DNA from: SZUA-36 sp963753105
GTDB lineage: Bacteria; Pseudomonadota; Gammaproteobacteria; Xanthomonadales; SZUA-36
Direction of reading: 5' to 3'
Assembly: GCA_963753105.1 (NCBI GenBank)
Contig: CAVWBD010000001.1
Coordinates: 806,001-870,000, forward strand
Length of the DNA stretch: 64,000 bases
Below the pieces are notes generated by a model, which did no database searches, had not been told where the DNA came from, and saw only the letters and a program-made list of their open reading frames with translations. A program made the position numbers and the translations under genes. Position 1 is the stretch's first letter, and every line of letters starts with the position of its first letter. This document shows, piece by piece, positions 18,324 through 28,786 of this stretch.

Positions 18324-21300
18324 TCAGTCCGCCCTCTTGTACAGCTGTTTCTTTACTTCATCGATCAGCTCGGATTCTTTGTAGGGCTTGGACAAATAGG
18401 CATTGGCGCCCGCCTGCTTGCCGCGCTCCCGGTGTTTCTGGCCGGCACGCGAGGTGATCATGATGATCGGAATATGCCGCAGCCTGGCATCGGCCCGGAC
18501 GTGCTCTGCGACCTGGTAACCATCCATGCGTGGCATTTCGATATCCAGCAACAACAGGTCCGGGACCCGCTCGCGCATCTGCTCGACGGCTTCCACACCG
18601 TCCCTGGCGGTCATGACCTCAAAGTCGTAGCCTTCCAGCACGCGGCGTGTCACCTTGCGCATGGTGATGGAGTCATCCACGACCAGCGCCAGGGTCTTGG
18701 GTGGGCGCAGGTCGATATTTTCCATTGGAGGCGCCGGACGCGCACCGGTCAACATCGCCTGCCTGATCAGCGGTCCGGCATCGATGATGACGACCACCTG
18801 CCCGTCACCGGTGATGGTGCCACCGAGAATGCCCGGTACACTGCTGATCTGCGGCCCGACCGGCTTGATGACAATTTCACGGTGTCCCAGCAACTCCGGC
18901 ACCCGGAAGGCGGCGCGCTGGTTACCCGACTTGATCATCAGGATCGAGATGGTGTCATCACCCAGTGGCGTCATGGGCTCACCGAGCAACGGCTCGAGTT
19001 CCAGGATAGTGTAACGCTGGCCGGCAAATTCGTATTCCGGCTTGTCCTTCTCGAACAGGGCCTGGTAATCGGCAGGCAGGACCCGGGCCACGCCGGCAAC
19101 ACTGGCGACCGGGATCAGGTAGCGGTGTTCGCCGGCCATCACGCCGATGGCCTGCATGACTGCCAGCGTGAATGGAATCCGGATGGTGAAGCAGCTGCCT
19201 TTGCCCGCTTCGGATTCGATCTCCACCGAACCGCCGATCTGCTTGATCTCGCTGTTGACCACGTCCATGCCGACCCCGCGCCCCGCCAGGGCGGTGACGG
19301 TCTTGGAGGTCGAGAAGCCGCTGTGCAGGATGAATTGAAGAAGTTGCTGTGGTGGTGGCTCGGCGTTCTTGTCGATCAGACCCATCTTGATGGCACGTGC
19401 GTGGATGGCCTTCAGATCCATACCGGCGCCGTCGTCTTCGATTTGCACGACAAACTCGGTGGCTTCGGCAGCAACCGTGATACTCAATTCACCCTCTGCC
19501 GGTTTCTTCAGCTTGCGTCGTACGCTTGGTTTTTCGATACCGTGCACGATGGCGTTGCGCAGCAGATGTTCCAGCGGCGCCGTGATTCTCTCCAGCACGT
19601 TCCGGTCAAGCTGGTCACCGCCACCGGTCATACGTAACTGCAGGCGTGCTTTCTTCTTGGTTTCACTAGCCGCGGTGCGGATGATGCGGCGCAGACGCGG
19701 GGCGATGGTACCGAAGTGCACCATGCGGGTTTGCATCAGGCCTTCCTGCAGGTCCGAACTGACCCGGGACTGTTGCACCAGCAGGGCATCTGATTTGCGG
19801 GCGGCATCGTCCAGTATTTCCTGCAGGTTCAGCAGGTCGGATACAGACTCGCTCAGGCTGCGTGACAGTTGCTGCATGGCCGAGAAGCGGTCCATTTCCA
19901 ACGGATCGAACTCGTCTGTATCGGATGGCAATTCCTGCTGGTAGCGGGAACGGATCTGGGTCTCGGTCTCCATTTCCAGCTTGCGGAACTGGTCACGCAA
20001 ACGTGACACCGTTTCGTCGAATTCCTTCAGGTTGTCACGCATGAGGCTGACCTGTTGTTCCAGGCGTGAACGGCAGATGCTGATTTCACCGGCGGAATTG
20101 ACCAAGGAGTCAAGCAACTCTGCGTTGACACGTATATGTTGCGGGACGACAGATTCCTCGCCCGGCTCTTCACTTGGCTCCACGGCGGGTTCCGGCTCGC
20201 TGACCGGTACCGGTACGTCCGGGATTTCCTGCAGTTCTCCAGATGTGACTTCAACCTCGGTGGGCTTCTTGGTGACCACGGTCGGTTGCACGGGTACCGC
20301 GCTCAACGCATCGACCTGTTGCTCAAACAGCATCAGCGCATTACCGGCCTCGGGCACAGTGCCCTGGCCGGCACTTTCCGTCCAGCTGTTCAGTTGGTCG
20401 CAGCCCTGTTCCAGTGCCTCGATGGCCGATACGGATGGTGGCAGTAACTGGCCTGCGATACGTTCCAGCAGGGTTTCCATCGAATGGCTAAGATCGCCCA
20501 GTGCGATCAGGCCGGCCATACGCGCTCCGCCCTTGAAAGTGTGGATTTCGCGTTGCAGGTTCTGCACGATGGCGAGGTCTGGCAGGTCGTCGCGCCAGGT
20601 ATTGAGTAGCGAGTCACAACGTTCCAGGATGACCGTTGCTTCCTCGAGGAAGATGCCCATGATTTCCGGGTCAACCGGTTCAGCCTCGGGCTCAGCATGC
20701 GGCTCGTCATCAATTGGCGCGGGTTCTTCATCCCGTGCAGGTTCTTCAACGGTCTCTTCTTCGGCTTCTGCTTTGGCCCTGGCCGCCTCGGCCGTATCTG
20801 CGCGTTGCCTGGCCGCAGCCTTGAATTCGGTCGTCAGGGCGAGCAGTTGTTCGATTTGTTGCCCCGCGTCGTCCGGTAACTCGGCTTCTTCATCACCTTC
20901 GTGGATGGCCAGGCAGGTTTCCAGGTAGGCGACACTGGCGGGCAGTGCCCACACCGCCGAATCGTTGAACGCCATGCCGCTATCTTTTTGCGCGGTGAGA
21001 AAATCGCTCAGGGCCTTGGCGATGTAGACTTCCCGGTCGATGGGGTCGAGCGTGACCGCACCGGCGATGCTGTGTGCGGCGAGGACTTCTTCATCACTGA
21101 CCGTGCAACGCCGGTCGTTCGATACTTTGTCGATGAGGCCCTTGAGCACAGCCAGGTGTGCCGCCAGCTCCTTGCGCACCAGTCCGTTCAGGATGGTTTC
21201 ATCATCCGCTTCGACCTGGATTGCCTCGCCACCCGGCAACAACGCGGCGAGGAACGGCGGCAGGATTTCGAGCAACGCCGCCCAGTCCGTTGATCCATCC

Positions 21301-23462
21301 CTGGCGAGTTGGTCAATGCTTTGTTCTATGGCTGCAAGCCCGTCGGCATCCAACTTCGTCGGTTCCTGCAACAGCCGCTGGCGCAGGGCCGGCAGGACGG
21401 CCTGTGACAGCTCCAGCACGACGACAACGTCATCAACGGCCGTGGTACGGGCCTCCAGCGTGCCATTCAACAGGGCTTCAACGTGCCAGGCGTAATCGCC
21501 CAGCTCATTCGCACCAACCATGCGGCCGCTGCCCTTGAGCGTGTGGTACCCCCGGCGGATTTCTGTTAGCAGATCGACGTTTTCCCTGTGTTGCTGCCAG
21601 CGTGGCAGGCGCTCGGTCAGCATACCGGTGACGGATTCGTATTCTTCCAGAAATACCGCCAGCAATTCAGGATCAAGCGCAGATTTGGTACCGGTGGCGG
21701 GCGTCTCGACTACTTCCTCGTCCGGGGCCTGGACCGCTTCGACCACCTCCATTTCATCGGTGGGCAGGCGCTCGAGTCGTTCTTTGAGTATCTCGAGGAA
21801 TCGCTCACGGTTACGTTGCTGGTCGCGGCAACCGGCCAGGTACAGTTCGAGTGCCGCAACCGCGTCGGTAACCGCTTCCAGCTTGTCAGCATCGATGGTG
21901 GCTTCGGTCCTGGAAACCCGTAACAGGTTGGCCAGCGCATTGCGCAATTTTATCGTCAGGCTGGCCGTTTCAACCTCGCCGATCAGCTCCAGGGCGCCAG
22001 CGATGTGTTCCATTGCTGTTGTGTAATCCGCATCCAGGTCACCTTCAAAATACTGGCGTACGGAATCCTGTACCTTGTGCAGGCTGACGACGGTTTCATC
22101 GAGCAGGTGTGACCTGATCCGGCGCAGTTCATGACCCGGCAGATCCGTGAAGCTGGCGGCCTGGTCTTCGGGCAAGGGCTCACCCAGGGTGGAAATCTGT
22201 TCTTCCAGGACGGATTCCACCTGGATCAATTGTTCCGCCAGCTCCATCAGCAACGATTCGCGTGAACGGTGGTCGGGGTCCTGCGCGGGGTCTTCGCTGG
22301 CATCAAAGGCCGGCATCAGTTTTTCGATGGACTTGGCAGAATCGGCCAGGCCCATCATTTTCAGTGTGTCCTTGAGCCGTAGCAGGGCTTCGTGGCTTTG
22401 TTCACGTCTGCCGGGTTCGATCGAGCCGGTCCTGAGTTCGAGATCCAGGGCATCCTTGACCATCGATAATTCATCACGTACGGCGGAGCCCAGTGACAGG
22501 TACAGTTCACGGTTGCGGCCGGTGACGGCGCCACGGGCGCGAACCAGCACGTCGCGGTCCGGCACCAGTTCCTGCAGCTGGAAGCATTCCCTGAGTTTAT
22601 CGACACCGGCGCTGCCAGACTTGGCCTGGGCAATGTGGAACAACAAGGCCTGTGATACCGCGTTGGCCGAGTGCTCCTCGACAGCATCCTCGCCACCTTC
22701 AGCCAGGGTTTTAAGGATCAGGTGCAGCCGGGCAAACAGCCGCCGCAGGTGTATGTCGTTTTCAGTAACCTTATCCAGTAAACCGCCGATGACTTCGCTG
22801 GCTATCCACCACAGGCGTCTCAGGTCCAGTCTTTCCACCCTGCGCTGCAGGGTTTCACACACGGAATGCAAGGGTGACAGGCGCTCGGCATCTTCCTGGT
22901 GTTGCAACCAGCGCAGCAGGGCATTTTCCCACTGGCGGCGCATGCGCAGGGCAAATTCCCTGAATGGCTCATCAAACGCCGGGCCATGTTCCCCGCTTTG
23001 TTCCAGGTCGGGCAGTGGCACATCCAAGTCGGGTGCGAACAGCGTGGCCTCGGAGACGATATTGGCGTTATAGGCGTCACGCAGTTCATTGATGATGGGC
23101 AGCAACAAAATTGGCAGGTCGTGGTGACCGGCCTGCAGGCGGTCCAGGTAGGACGGCAGCACCACGATGGCGTCCATCAGCGCGCTGTAGGCTTGTTGAC
23201 GGTCGCGGATGTTATGTTGTCTCAGCTCATCGCAAACCGTGATCATCTCTTCGACCACCAGCGTGGCGCCCTGCAAGACCAGTGCTTCGAATGTGAACTT
23301 CAGCTGGGTCAGGTGTTCGGCGGTGTTGTCAACCGCGTCCCCGATATAGGTACTGCTGGCGATATGTTCGATCTGGGTACGGATCTGGGTCAGGTGTTTG
23401 TCCAGATCCGGCCGCACCCAGGTCAGGGTAGTGCTGACGTTCGAGGCGTCAAGCAACATCAT
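18324..23462 (-). CDS. chpA: Hybrid chemotaxis histidine kinase controlling type IV pili
   Basis: This 1712-aa protein carries a long N-terminal region with repeated HPt-like bundles. Two keep the phosphorylatable histidine: HTLKGSGRM near residue 640 and HTFKGGARM near 974. A weaker HSIAGAVTL near 795 looks degenerate. Next come a CheA dimerisation region, the ATPase (NAIVHGIEKP near 1304, DDGAGMD, GRGVGMDVV), a CheW-like domain, and a C-terminal receiver (VVDDSITMRK; phospho-acceptor in LLLLDIEMPRMDGY near 1639). ChpA relays surface signals from PilJ to PilG, affecting twitching and cAMP in Pseudomonas. It has fewer clear HPt sites than the Pseudomonas protein. Confidence 0.93.
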   Translation of the reverse strand: MMLLDASNVSTTLTWVRPDLDKHLTQIRTQIEHIASSTYIGDAVDNTAEHLTQLKFTFEALVLQGATLVVEEMITVCDELRQHNIRDRQQAYSALMDAIVVLPSYLDRLQAGHHDLPILLLPIINELRDAYNANIVSEATLFAPDLDVPLPDLEQSGEHGPAFDEPFREFALRMRRQWENALLRWLQHQEDAERLSPLHSVCETLQRRVERLDLRRLWWIASEVIGGLLDKVTENDIHLRRLFARLHLILKTLAEGGEDAVEEHSANAVSQALLFHIAQAKSGSAGVDKLRECFQLQELVPDRDVLVRARGAVTGRNRELYLSLGSAVRDELSMVKDALDLELRTGSIEPGRREQSHEALLRLKDTLKMMGLADSAKSIEKLMPAFDASEDPAQDPDHRSRESLLMELAEQLIQVESVLEEQISTLGEPLPEDQAASFTDLPGHELRRIRSHLLDETVVSLHKVQDSVRQYFEGDLDADYTTAMEHIAGALELIGEVETASLTIKLRNALANLLRVSRTEATIDADKLEAVTDAVAALELYLAGCRDQQRNRERFLEILKERLERLPTDEMEVVEAVQAPDEEVVETPATGTKSALDPELLAVFLEEYESVTGMLTERLPRWQQHRENVDLLTEIRRGYHTLKGSGRMVGANELGDYAWHVEALLNGTLEARTTAVDDVVVVLELSQAVLPALRQRLLQEPTKLDADGLAAIEQSIDQLARDGSTDWAALLEILPPFLAALLPGGEAIQVEADDETILNGLVRKELAAHLAVLKGLIDKVSNDRRCTVSDEEVLAAHSIAGAVTLDPIDREVYIAKALSDFLTAQKDSGMAFNDSAVWALPASVAYLETCLAIHEGDEEAELPDDAGQQIEQLLALTTEFKAAARQRADTAEAARAKAEAEEETVEEPARDEEPAPIDDEPHAEPEAEPVDPEIMGIFLEEATVILERCDSLLNTWRDDLPDLAIVQNLQREIHTFKGGARMAGLIALGDLSHSMETLLERIAGQLLPPSVSAIEALEQGCDQLNSWTESAGQGTVPEAGNALMLFEQQVDALSAVPVQPTVVTKKPTEVEVTSGELQEIPDVPVPVSEPEPAVEPSEEPGEESVVPQHIRVNAELLDSLVNSAGEISICRSRLEQQVSLMRDNLKEFDETVSRLRDQFRKLEMETETQIRSRYQQELPSDTDEFDPLEMDRFSAMQQLSRSLSESVSDLLNLQEILDDAARKSDALLVQQSRVSSDLQEGLMQTRMVHFGTIAPRLRRIIRTAASETKKKARLQLRMTGGGDQLDRNVLERITAPLEHLLRNAIVHGIEKPSVRRKLKKPAEGELSITVAAEATEFVVQIEDDGAGMDLKAIHARAIKMGLIDKNAEPPPQQLLQFILHSGFSTSKTVTALAGRGVGMDVVNSEIKQIGGSVEIESEAGKGSCFTIRIPFTLAVMQAIGVMAGEHRYLIPVASVAGVARVLPADYQALFEKDKPEYEFAGQRYTILELEPLLGEPMTPLGDDTISILMIKSGNQRAAFRVPELLGHREIVIKPVGPQISSVPGILGGTITGDGQVVVIIDAGPLIRQAMLTGARPAPPMENIDLRPPKTLALVVDDSITMRKVTRRVLEGYDFEVMTARDGVEAVEQMRERVPDLLLLDIEMPRMDGYQVAEHVRADARLRHIPIIMITSRAGQKHRERGKQAGANAYLSKPYKESELIDEVKKQLYKRAD

Positions 23463-23518
23463 ATCAGCAACACTCCTGCCGCATGTCCTGTACCCGGAAT
23501 GATGCCTGGCGCGTTCAT

Positions 23519-25552
23519 TCAGTCGTCATCCGGCAACTTGAAGTCGGTAACCGAATCACTCAGTTGCATCACCAGTTCGGCCAGTTCCTCGACGGAATCC
23601 GCTACCTGGGTACTGCTCTGTGATGCCTGCACGGAGACCTCCTGCACGCTCTTCATCAGCTGGGATATCTCGGTGGCGGTAGACGATTGGGCCTGGGCCT
23701 CTTCCGAGATACCGGCGATCATCGTCGCCAGGTCCTTGGATACTGTCTCGATCTGCTCGAGCGCGGTGCCAGCGTCTTCCGCCAGGCGCGCACCGGTGAC
23801 AACCTCGGTGGTGGTTGCCTCCATGGACTCGACCGCCTCGGCGGTATCCGCCTGGATGGTCTGGACCAGGGTGCCGATCCGCCGGGTTGCATTGGTGGCG
23901 CTTTCAGCCAGTTGCTGCACCTCGTCCGCCACCACTGCAAAGCCCTTGCCGGCCCCACCGGCCGAGGCTGCCTGTATGGCAGCGTTGAGTGCCAGCACGT
24001 TGGTCTGTTCCGCGATACCGTTGATCAAGCCGACGATATCGCCGATTTCCTGGGTGGATTCACCGAGGCGTTTGATGCGCTTGGAGGTCTGCTGGATCTG
24101 TTCCCTGATGGTGTCCATGCCGGTGATGGTTTCACGGACCTTTTCACCACCGGTGTGGGCGATATCCACGGAGTTACCCGCCACGTTGCTGGACTCACTG
24201 GAGCGCATGGCCATGGTGTCGAATGAGTGGGCCATTTTCTCAACGGATTCGGTTGCTGAACCGATCTGTTTGGCCTGTGCTGTTGCCGCCTTGGCCAGTT
24301 CCGATGTCGACCTACGTGTTTCCTGGGCTGAGCCGGCAACTTCCTGGGCGGTGTACTTGATCCCCGTGACCAGCTCTCTCAATTGTTCGATCGCGTAGTT
24401 GACTGAGTCTGCGATGGCACCGGTGATGTCCTCGGTGACCGAGGCCTGGACCGTCAGGTCCCCGTCGGCCAGGGAACTCATTTCATCCAATAGCTTGAGG
24501 ATGGCCTGCTGGTTCTTCTTGTTGATCTTGGCCGCGACCTTGCCCCGCCGGCGTTCAGCCGACAGGAAGGAATAAACCAGTATGCAAACCAGCGAGATCA
24601 TTACGGCCAGGCCCAGGATCGCCGTGGTTTGTGATGGCCATAAACGTGTTTGCGGCAATTCGTTGATCGCGTCTTTCAGGTTGGCCGCCTCAATGAACAC
24701 ATCACGGCTGTCGAGGAATATTTCGTCCGCAGCACCGCGTACTTCAAACAGGTCACTGGAGGAATCCAGGATGGCGTTGATCTCCGGCTTGATGGTTTCA
24801 AACAGGGTCTGGACCCTGCCCAGTGATTGCAAGGCCTGGGAATTGCGCACCCGGGTGATGCCGAGCCTGGTGTTGCCACGCAGCAGGGCATTGAGCACCT
24901 GTTCAAATTGATCGCGTTCCCGGCTGAGGCTGTCGGCAGCGGCAACGGCCTTGCTGCCGCCCTGCAGGACTTCGGATACATGGCGCAATACGCGCTCGGC
25001 AAGCACCAGTTGGCGGTTGGCCGATACGACCTGGTCGGTCGGCGCACCACTCTGGGTCAGGGCGCGGATACTGGCATCCGTGTGTTGCTGGATGTCCGGT
25101 ATGTTCTCCTGCACGATATTGCGCGCCGAGGCCAGTTCCAGTACCAGGCTTTCGCGGTTCAGGATACTGTTGGCATTGGTACTCATACGGTCCCAGGTCA
25201 AATTCAGTTGCCGCATCGGGACATCGACGGCCTGCGGTGTGGGCGGCAATCCGGTTGAGACAGAGCCGGAGCGCAACTTGTTCATTGCAGAGTTGATTTT
25301 TCCGCTGGAGTTACCCAGTTCAAGAAAAGCATCGAGGTTGCCCGAGGCTGCCTCGCCGGATGATTTTGCCAGTTGCTGGGATGTGACCTGTACGTCGGTG
25401 GCCAGTGAAACCCACTCTTGTTCGTAGCGGGCGTGTTGGGTCAGGAAGAAAAACGTAAAAGCAACGAATGCCAGGGAAATGATCAGCAGCCCGGTCGCCA
25501 GGTAAACGCCCCAGGAACGCTGGTTTTTAACTTTGGGTTGTATGTTTTGCAT
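23519..25552 (-). CDS. pilJ: Twitching motility methyl-accepting receptor PilJ
   Basis: This 677-aa protein has two membrane segments (about residues 15-38 and 315-340) enclosing a periplasmic region with PilJ-type helical repeats (ELGNSSGKINSAMNKL). The cytoplasmic signalling hairpin NVLALNAAIQAASAGGAGKG lies near 517. The pilus-associated receptor senses pilin or surface contact and drives ChpA. It lies between pilI and chpA on the same strand, with 17 bases to pilI. The frame is intact. Confidence 0.93.
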   Translation of the reverse strand: MQNIQPKVKNQRSWGVYLATGLLIISLAFVAFTFFFLTQHARYEQEWVSLATDVQVTSQQLAKSSGEAASGNLDAFLELGNSSGKINSAMNKLRSGSVSTGLPPTPQAVDVPMRQLNLTWDRMSTNANSILNRESLVLELASARNIVQENIPDIQQHTDASIRALTQSGAPTDQVVSANRQLVLAERVLRHVSEVLQGGSKAVAAADSLSRERDQFEQVLNALLRGNTRLGITRVRNSQALQSLGRVQTLFETIKPEINAILDSSSDLFEVRGAADEIFLDSRDVFIEAANLKDAINELPQTRLWPSQTTAILGLAVMISLVCILVYSFLSAERRRGKVAAKINKKNQQAILKLLDEMSSLADGDLTVQASVTEDITGAIADSVNYAIEQLRELVTGIKYTAQEVAGSAQETRRSTSELAKAATAQAKQIGSATESVEKMAHSFDTMAMRSSESSNVAGNSVDIAHTGGEKVRETITGMDTIREQIQQTSKRIKRLGESTQEIGDIVGLINGIAEQTNVLALNAAIQAASAGGAGKGFAVVADEVQQLAESATNATRRIGTLVQTIQADTAEAVESMEATTTEVVTGARLAEDAGTALEQIETVSKDLATMIAGISEEAQAQSSTATEISQLMKSVQEVSVQASQSSTQVADSVEELAELVMQLSDSVTDFKLPDDD

Positions 25553-25569
25553 CCTGTTTCCCCGTGTGT

Positions 25570-26112
25570 TCAGGCTGCTGCGCCGTTCAGAAATTCAGAT
25601 GTAGAAAACAAGGTATCCATGTCGAACTCCCGCCACACATCCTTGCCTGAGCGGTATTGCTTGTGTACGAAACCTTTCAGTGGCGAGTTTTTTGGCAAAC
25701 GTGCGTGTTTGCCTTCCTCGGTGACAAAATGGCGCTGGCCAAATACCTCGTCCACCATCAACCCGACCGGCCGGCCACGCAGGCTGGCGGCCAGCAAGCG
25801 GGTTCTCATCGAGACTTTCGAGCGTTTGCCATTGAGGAACCAGGCCAGGTCTATGACGGTCAGCAGATCACCGTGCACATTGGCCAGGCCGAGGATCCAC
25901 GGTTTTGTTCCCGGTACCGGTGTAAAGGCGGGAATGGGGAGGAACTCGTGTACCTGCTCAACGTTGCAGGCCAGGCGTTCCTCACCGATTCGGAAAATGA
26001 CACCAACCCATTCGCCACCGTGCAACTGGCCGGTCGCCTGGCCAGGCTCAAAAGCCCGGCTGCGCTGCTCGTAATCCTGCAGTTTGGCAAACGATGCATT
26101 GACGCCGGTCAT
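25570..26112 (-). CDS. pilI: CheW-like adaptor protein PilI
   Basis: This 180-aa CheW-domain protein has EEWVGVIFRIGE-like and VPGTKPWILGLANVHGDLL segments, the latter being the hallmark CheW G-L-hydrophobic pattern. The C-terminal KDVWREFDMDTLFSTSEFL matches PilI. It links PilJ to ChpA. It follows pilG after 59 bases, where many relatives carry pilH; no pilH is present. Confidence 0.88.
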   Translation of the reverse strand: MTGVNASFAKLQDYEQRSRAFEPGQATGQLHGGEWVGVIFRIGEERLACNVEQVHEFLPIPAFTPVPGTKPWILGLANVHGDLLTVIDLAWFLNGKRSKVSMRTRLLAASLRGRPVGLMVDEVFGQRHFVTEEGKHARLPKNSPLKGFVHKQYRSGKDVWREFDMDTLFSTSEFLNGAAA

Positions 26113-26171
26113 GAGTATGAATCCCGTGAATTCTCAGTCGTTGTTACAGATGGCACCGATAAATGTACTTA

Positions 26172-26598
26172 TCAGCTTGCCGTGTGCTGTTTGACCGCAC
26201 CCAGCAGTTCTTCACGTGTAAAGGGCTTGGTCAGGTACTGGTCCGAACCGACCACCCGGCCACGGGCCATGTCGAACAAGCCGTCCTTACTGGTCAGCAT
26301 GACGACCGGCGTATCACGGAATTCGGCATTGTTCTTGATGATGGCACAGGTTTGATAACCATCGAGGCGCGGCATCATGATATCGACAAATATCAAATTG
26401 CGGCTGGTAACGGGTAATTTTGGACAGGGCCTCGAAACCGTTTTCAGCAGTGATGACTTCGCAGCCTTCACTGGTCAGCATGGTCTCCGCCGATCGCCTG
26501 ATGGTGGCGCTGTCGTCTACCACCAAGATCCGCAGTTTCTTGCCCTCAGCAGGACTTTCGCCGTTGCCTGCTTCTGTATTCAATTGTTCCTGGCTCAT
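26172..26598 (-). CDS. pilG: Twitching motility response regulator PilG, frameshifted
   Basis: From ATG 26598 the first frame gives LRILVVDDSATIRRSAETML and ENGFEALSKITRYQP. After a one-base break near 26403 the protein continues NLIFVDIMMPRLDGYQTCAI, VMLTSKDGLFD and GSDQYLTKPF to 26172. The acidic pocket, the phospho-aspartate in FVDIMMP and the lysine in LTKPF are all present. PilG is the single-domain output regulator of the Pil-Chp pathway, promoting pilus extension in Pseudomonas. It is the first gene of the operon, divergent from gshB. Confidence 0.88.
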
Positions 26599-26856
26599 AG
26601 TTTCTTCCCTGGTTTTGCGACTTCTACAATGATTCCCTTCACTGCTCAGCGCCCGGCAGTGATGGCAAAAGCCGATGCCGTTCATTTAGTTTACCCTTAG
26701 AAAAGAGAGGTTTCCACCATGTTTCTGCAAAACTGGTACGGGTTTGGATGCACCCGAAAGGTACTGGTCGGGATAATTTCACGATCCGGGTAACTGGATT
26801 CGGACCCCGCTGCACATGATAATAGGGCGTTAGCGGAGTGAACAAATATACCTGAA

Positions 26857-27824
26857 ATGGACGCAGCGATGCCGCAAGGATTTAAAACCGGTGTAGTCAT
26901 GGATCCGATCGCCGGGATCAAAACATACAAGGATTCGACCTTCGCCATGCTGCTGGAAGCTCAGCGGCGCGGGCATGCTTTGTACTACATGGAACCGGAC
27001 GACCTGTTTGTCAGGGACGGCCGTTTGCTTGCTTCCATGCAATTGCTCGAGGTGCGTGACAAGCGAGCATGACTGGTTCAGCCTGCAAGCCGCGGGCGTT
27101 AAACCGGTGGACGAACTGGATATCGTGTTGATGCGCCAGCGATCCGCCGTTTGACATGGACTATATCTACGCAACCTACATGCTGGAACTGGCGGAGAAC
27201 GAAGGCACCCTGGTCATCAACCGGCCACAGAGCTTGCGTGATGCCAACGAAAAATTCTTTATCAGCAACTTCCCGCAGTGTTGTGTGCCGATGATCGTCA
27301 GCAGCCAGTCCGCCCTGTTACGCGACTTTGTCAGCGAACAGGGCCGTTGCGTGGTCAAACCGCTGGATGGCATGGGTGGCGAGTCCATTTTCCAGGTCAG
27401 CGACACCGATCTGAACCTGAACGTCATCCTTGAAACCATTACACGTCACGACACCCGGGCGGTGATGGCGCAGCAGTACATCGATGAAATTTCCCGGGGT
27501 GACAAGCGCATCCTGATCGTCAATGGCGAACCGGTGCCATATGCCCTTGCCCGTTTTGCGGGACAAGGTGATTTTCGCGGCAACCTGGCCAAGGGCGGCA
27601 GCAGCAAGGGCGTGCCGCTGAGTGACCGGGACCGCTGGATATGCTCGCAGGTCGCGCCGGAGCTCAAGCGGCGGGGCATCCTGTTTGCCGGTCTGGATGT
27701 GATCGGTGACTGGCTGACAGAGGTCAATGTCACCAGCCCGACCTGTATCCGTGAACTGGATGCGGAGTTCGGTCTGAACATCGCCGGGCAATTGTTTGAC
27801 GCGGCCGAGGAAAAACTCCAGTAA
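26857..27824 (+). CDS. gshB: Glutathione synthetase, with two frameshifts
   Basis: The first frame (26857-27072) has TGVVMDPIAGIKTYKDSTFA and MLLEAQRRGHALYYME. A short middle piece SEHDWFSLQAAGVKPVDELD lies in another frame, and the remainder (from about 27143) reads DPPFDMDYIYATYMLE, KPLDGMGGESIF, GDKRILIVNGE and VTSPTCIRELD. The breaks are near 27064 and 27143; one surplus base after CGCCAG explains the second. GshB joins glycine to gamma-glutamylcysteine using an ATP-grasp fold. The order gshB-tonB-yqgE-ruvX is classical for gammaproteobacteria. Confidence 0.9.
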
Positions 27825-27826
27825 CG

Positions 27827-28687
27827 ATGTACGCCATCCATACCAGCAATGACCGTTTTGCTGCAAGTATTGTGATGGCCCTGGGTCTGCACGCTGCGGT
27901 CCTGTTGGGAGTTGGTTTCGTACTCGATTTCAAACCACTCACACACCCGTTGGACACCCTGGACGTGGTACTGGTCAACTGGCAATCAGAAACCGAGCCC
28001 GAGCAGGCCGATTTCCTGGCCCAGGCTGCACAGCAGGGTGGCGGGGAATCGCTTGAGGCCGTTGAGCCGTCCAGTGAAAACGCCGGTGCCTCGCCCGGTC
28101 AGGCCGAGGGTGGGGACCCCGTGGACCAGGTCGAGCAGATCTCGAGCGTTGCCGATGCGGCCCGTGAGCAACTGCTCATCGAGGATCAGGATTCCGAGTT
28201 TTCCCAGCAAATTACCCGTATTGAACAGGCGGAACCGCCCCAGCCGAGCGCGGCAATGCTGATGCAGGACAGTATGAGGATGGCAAAACTGCAGCCCGGT
28301 GTTGAGCGTAACCAGGCAGCGAAATCGAAACTGCCCCGGCGCAAGTGGATTTCGGCCAATACCCACCAATACGAGTACGCGGCTTATATGCAGGCCTGGG
28401 TTGCCAAGGTCGAGCGGGTCGGGAACCTGAATTATCCCGAGGAAATCAGGCGCCTGAAACTGGTCGGCGAGCTGATCATGACGGTGGCCATCAGGCAGGA
28501 TGGTAGTGTCGAGAGTATTGATATCAGTAAAAGCTCGGGAAAAACCCAACTGGACCAGGCTGCGGTCAGGATCGTGCGCCTGGCCGGGCCTTACTCGCCG
28601 TTACCGCAAAACATCAGCAACGCCGTAGATGTATTGCACATCACGCGCACCTGGCGTTTCTCACGTGATTTCAGGGGGCTCAACTAA
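27827..28687 (+). CDS. tonB: TonB-family energy transducer
   Basis: This 286-aa protein has one N-terminal membrane segment (residues about 12-34), an acidic, glutamine-rich periplasmic linker instead of the usual proline-rich one, and a C-terminal TonB domain (YPEEIRRLKLVGELIMTVAI, then DQAAVRIVRLAGPYSPLP). TonB proteins transmit proton-motive force to outer-membrane receptors. No exbB or exbD is next to it. It starts 3 bases after gshB. The role in a specific uptake system cannot be inferred. Confidence 0.88.
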   Translation: MYAIHTSNDRFAASIVMALGLHAAVLLGVGFVLDFKPLTHPLDTLDVVLVNWQSETEPEQADFLAQAAQQGGGESLEAVEPSSENAGASPGQAEGGDPVDQVEQISSVADAAREQLLIEDQDSEFSQQITRIEQAEPPQPSAAMLMQDSMRMAKLQPGVERNQAAKSKLPRRKWISANTHQYEYAAYMQAWVAKVERVGNLNYPEEIRRLKLVGELIMTVAIRQDGSVESIDISKSSGKTQLDQAAVRIVRLAGPYSPLPQNISNAVDVLHITRTWRFSRDFRGLN

Positions 28688-28690
28688 CCT

Positions 28691-28735
28691 GGGGTCAGAG
28701 CCCTTTTGCCAGCCTGGAGAAAGGGCTCTGACCCC
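28691..28735. repeat. REP-like palindrome between tonB and yqgE
   Basis: GGGGTCAGAGCCCTTT (28691-28706) and its perfect complement (28720-28735) form a 16-bp stem with a 13-base loop. From memory this GGGGTCAGAGCCC core is frequent in intergenic palindromes linked to REP-associated tyrosine transposases in proteobacteria. No transposase gene is in the window. Being 3 bases after tonB and 51 bases before the yqgE start, it may affect mRNA processing between them. There is no T-run. Confidence 0.65.
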
Positions 28736-28786
28736 CGTCAATACACGCCGTTTGCAATGAACGGTCACTGCGTTAATATTCAACCT

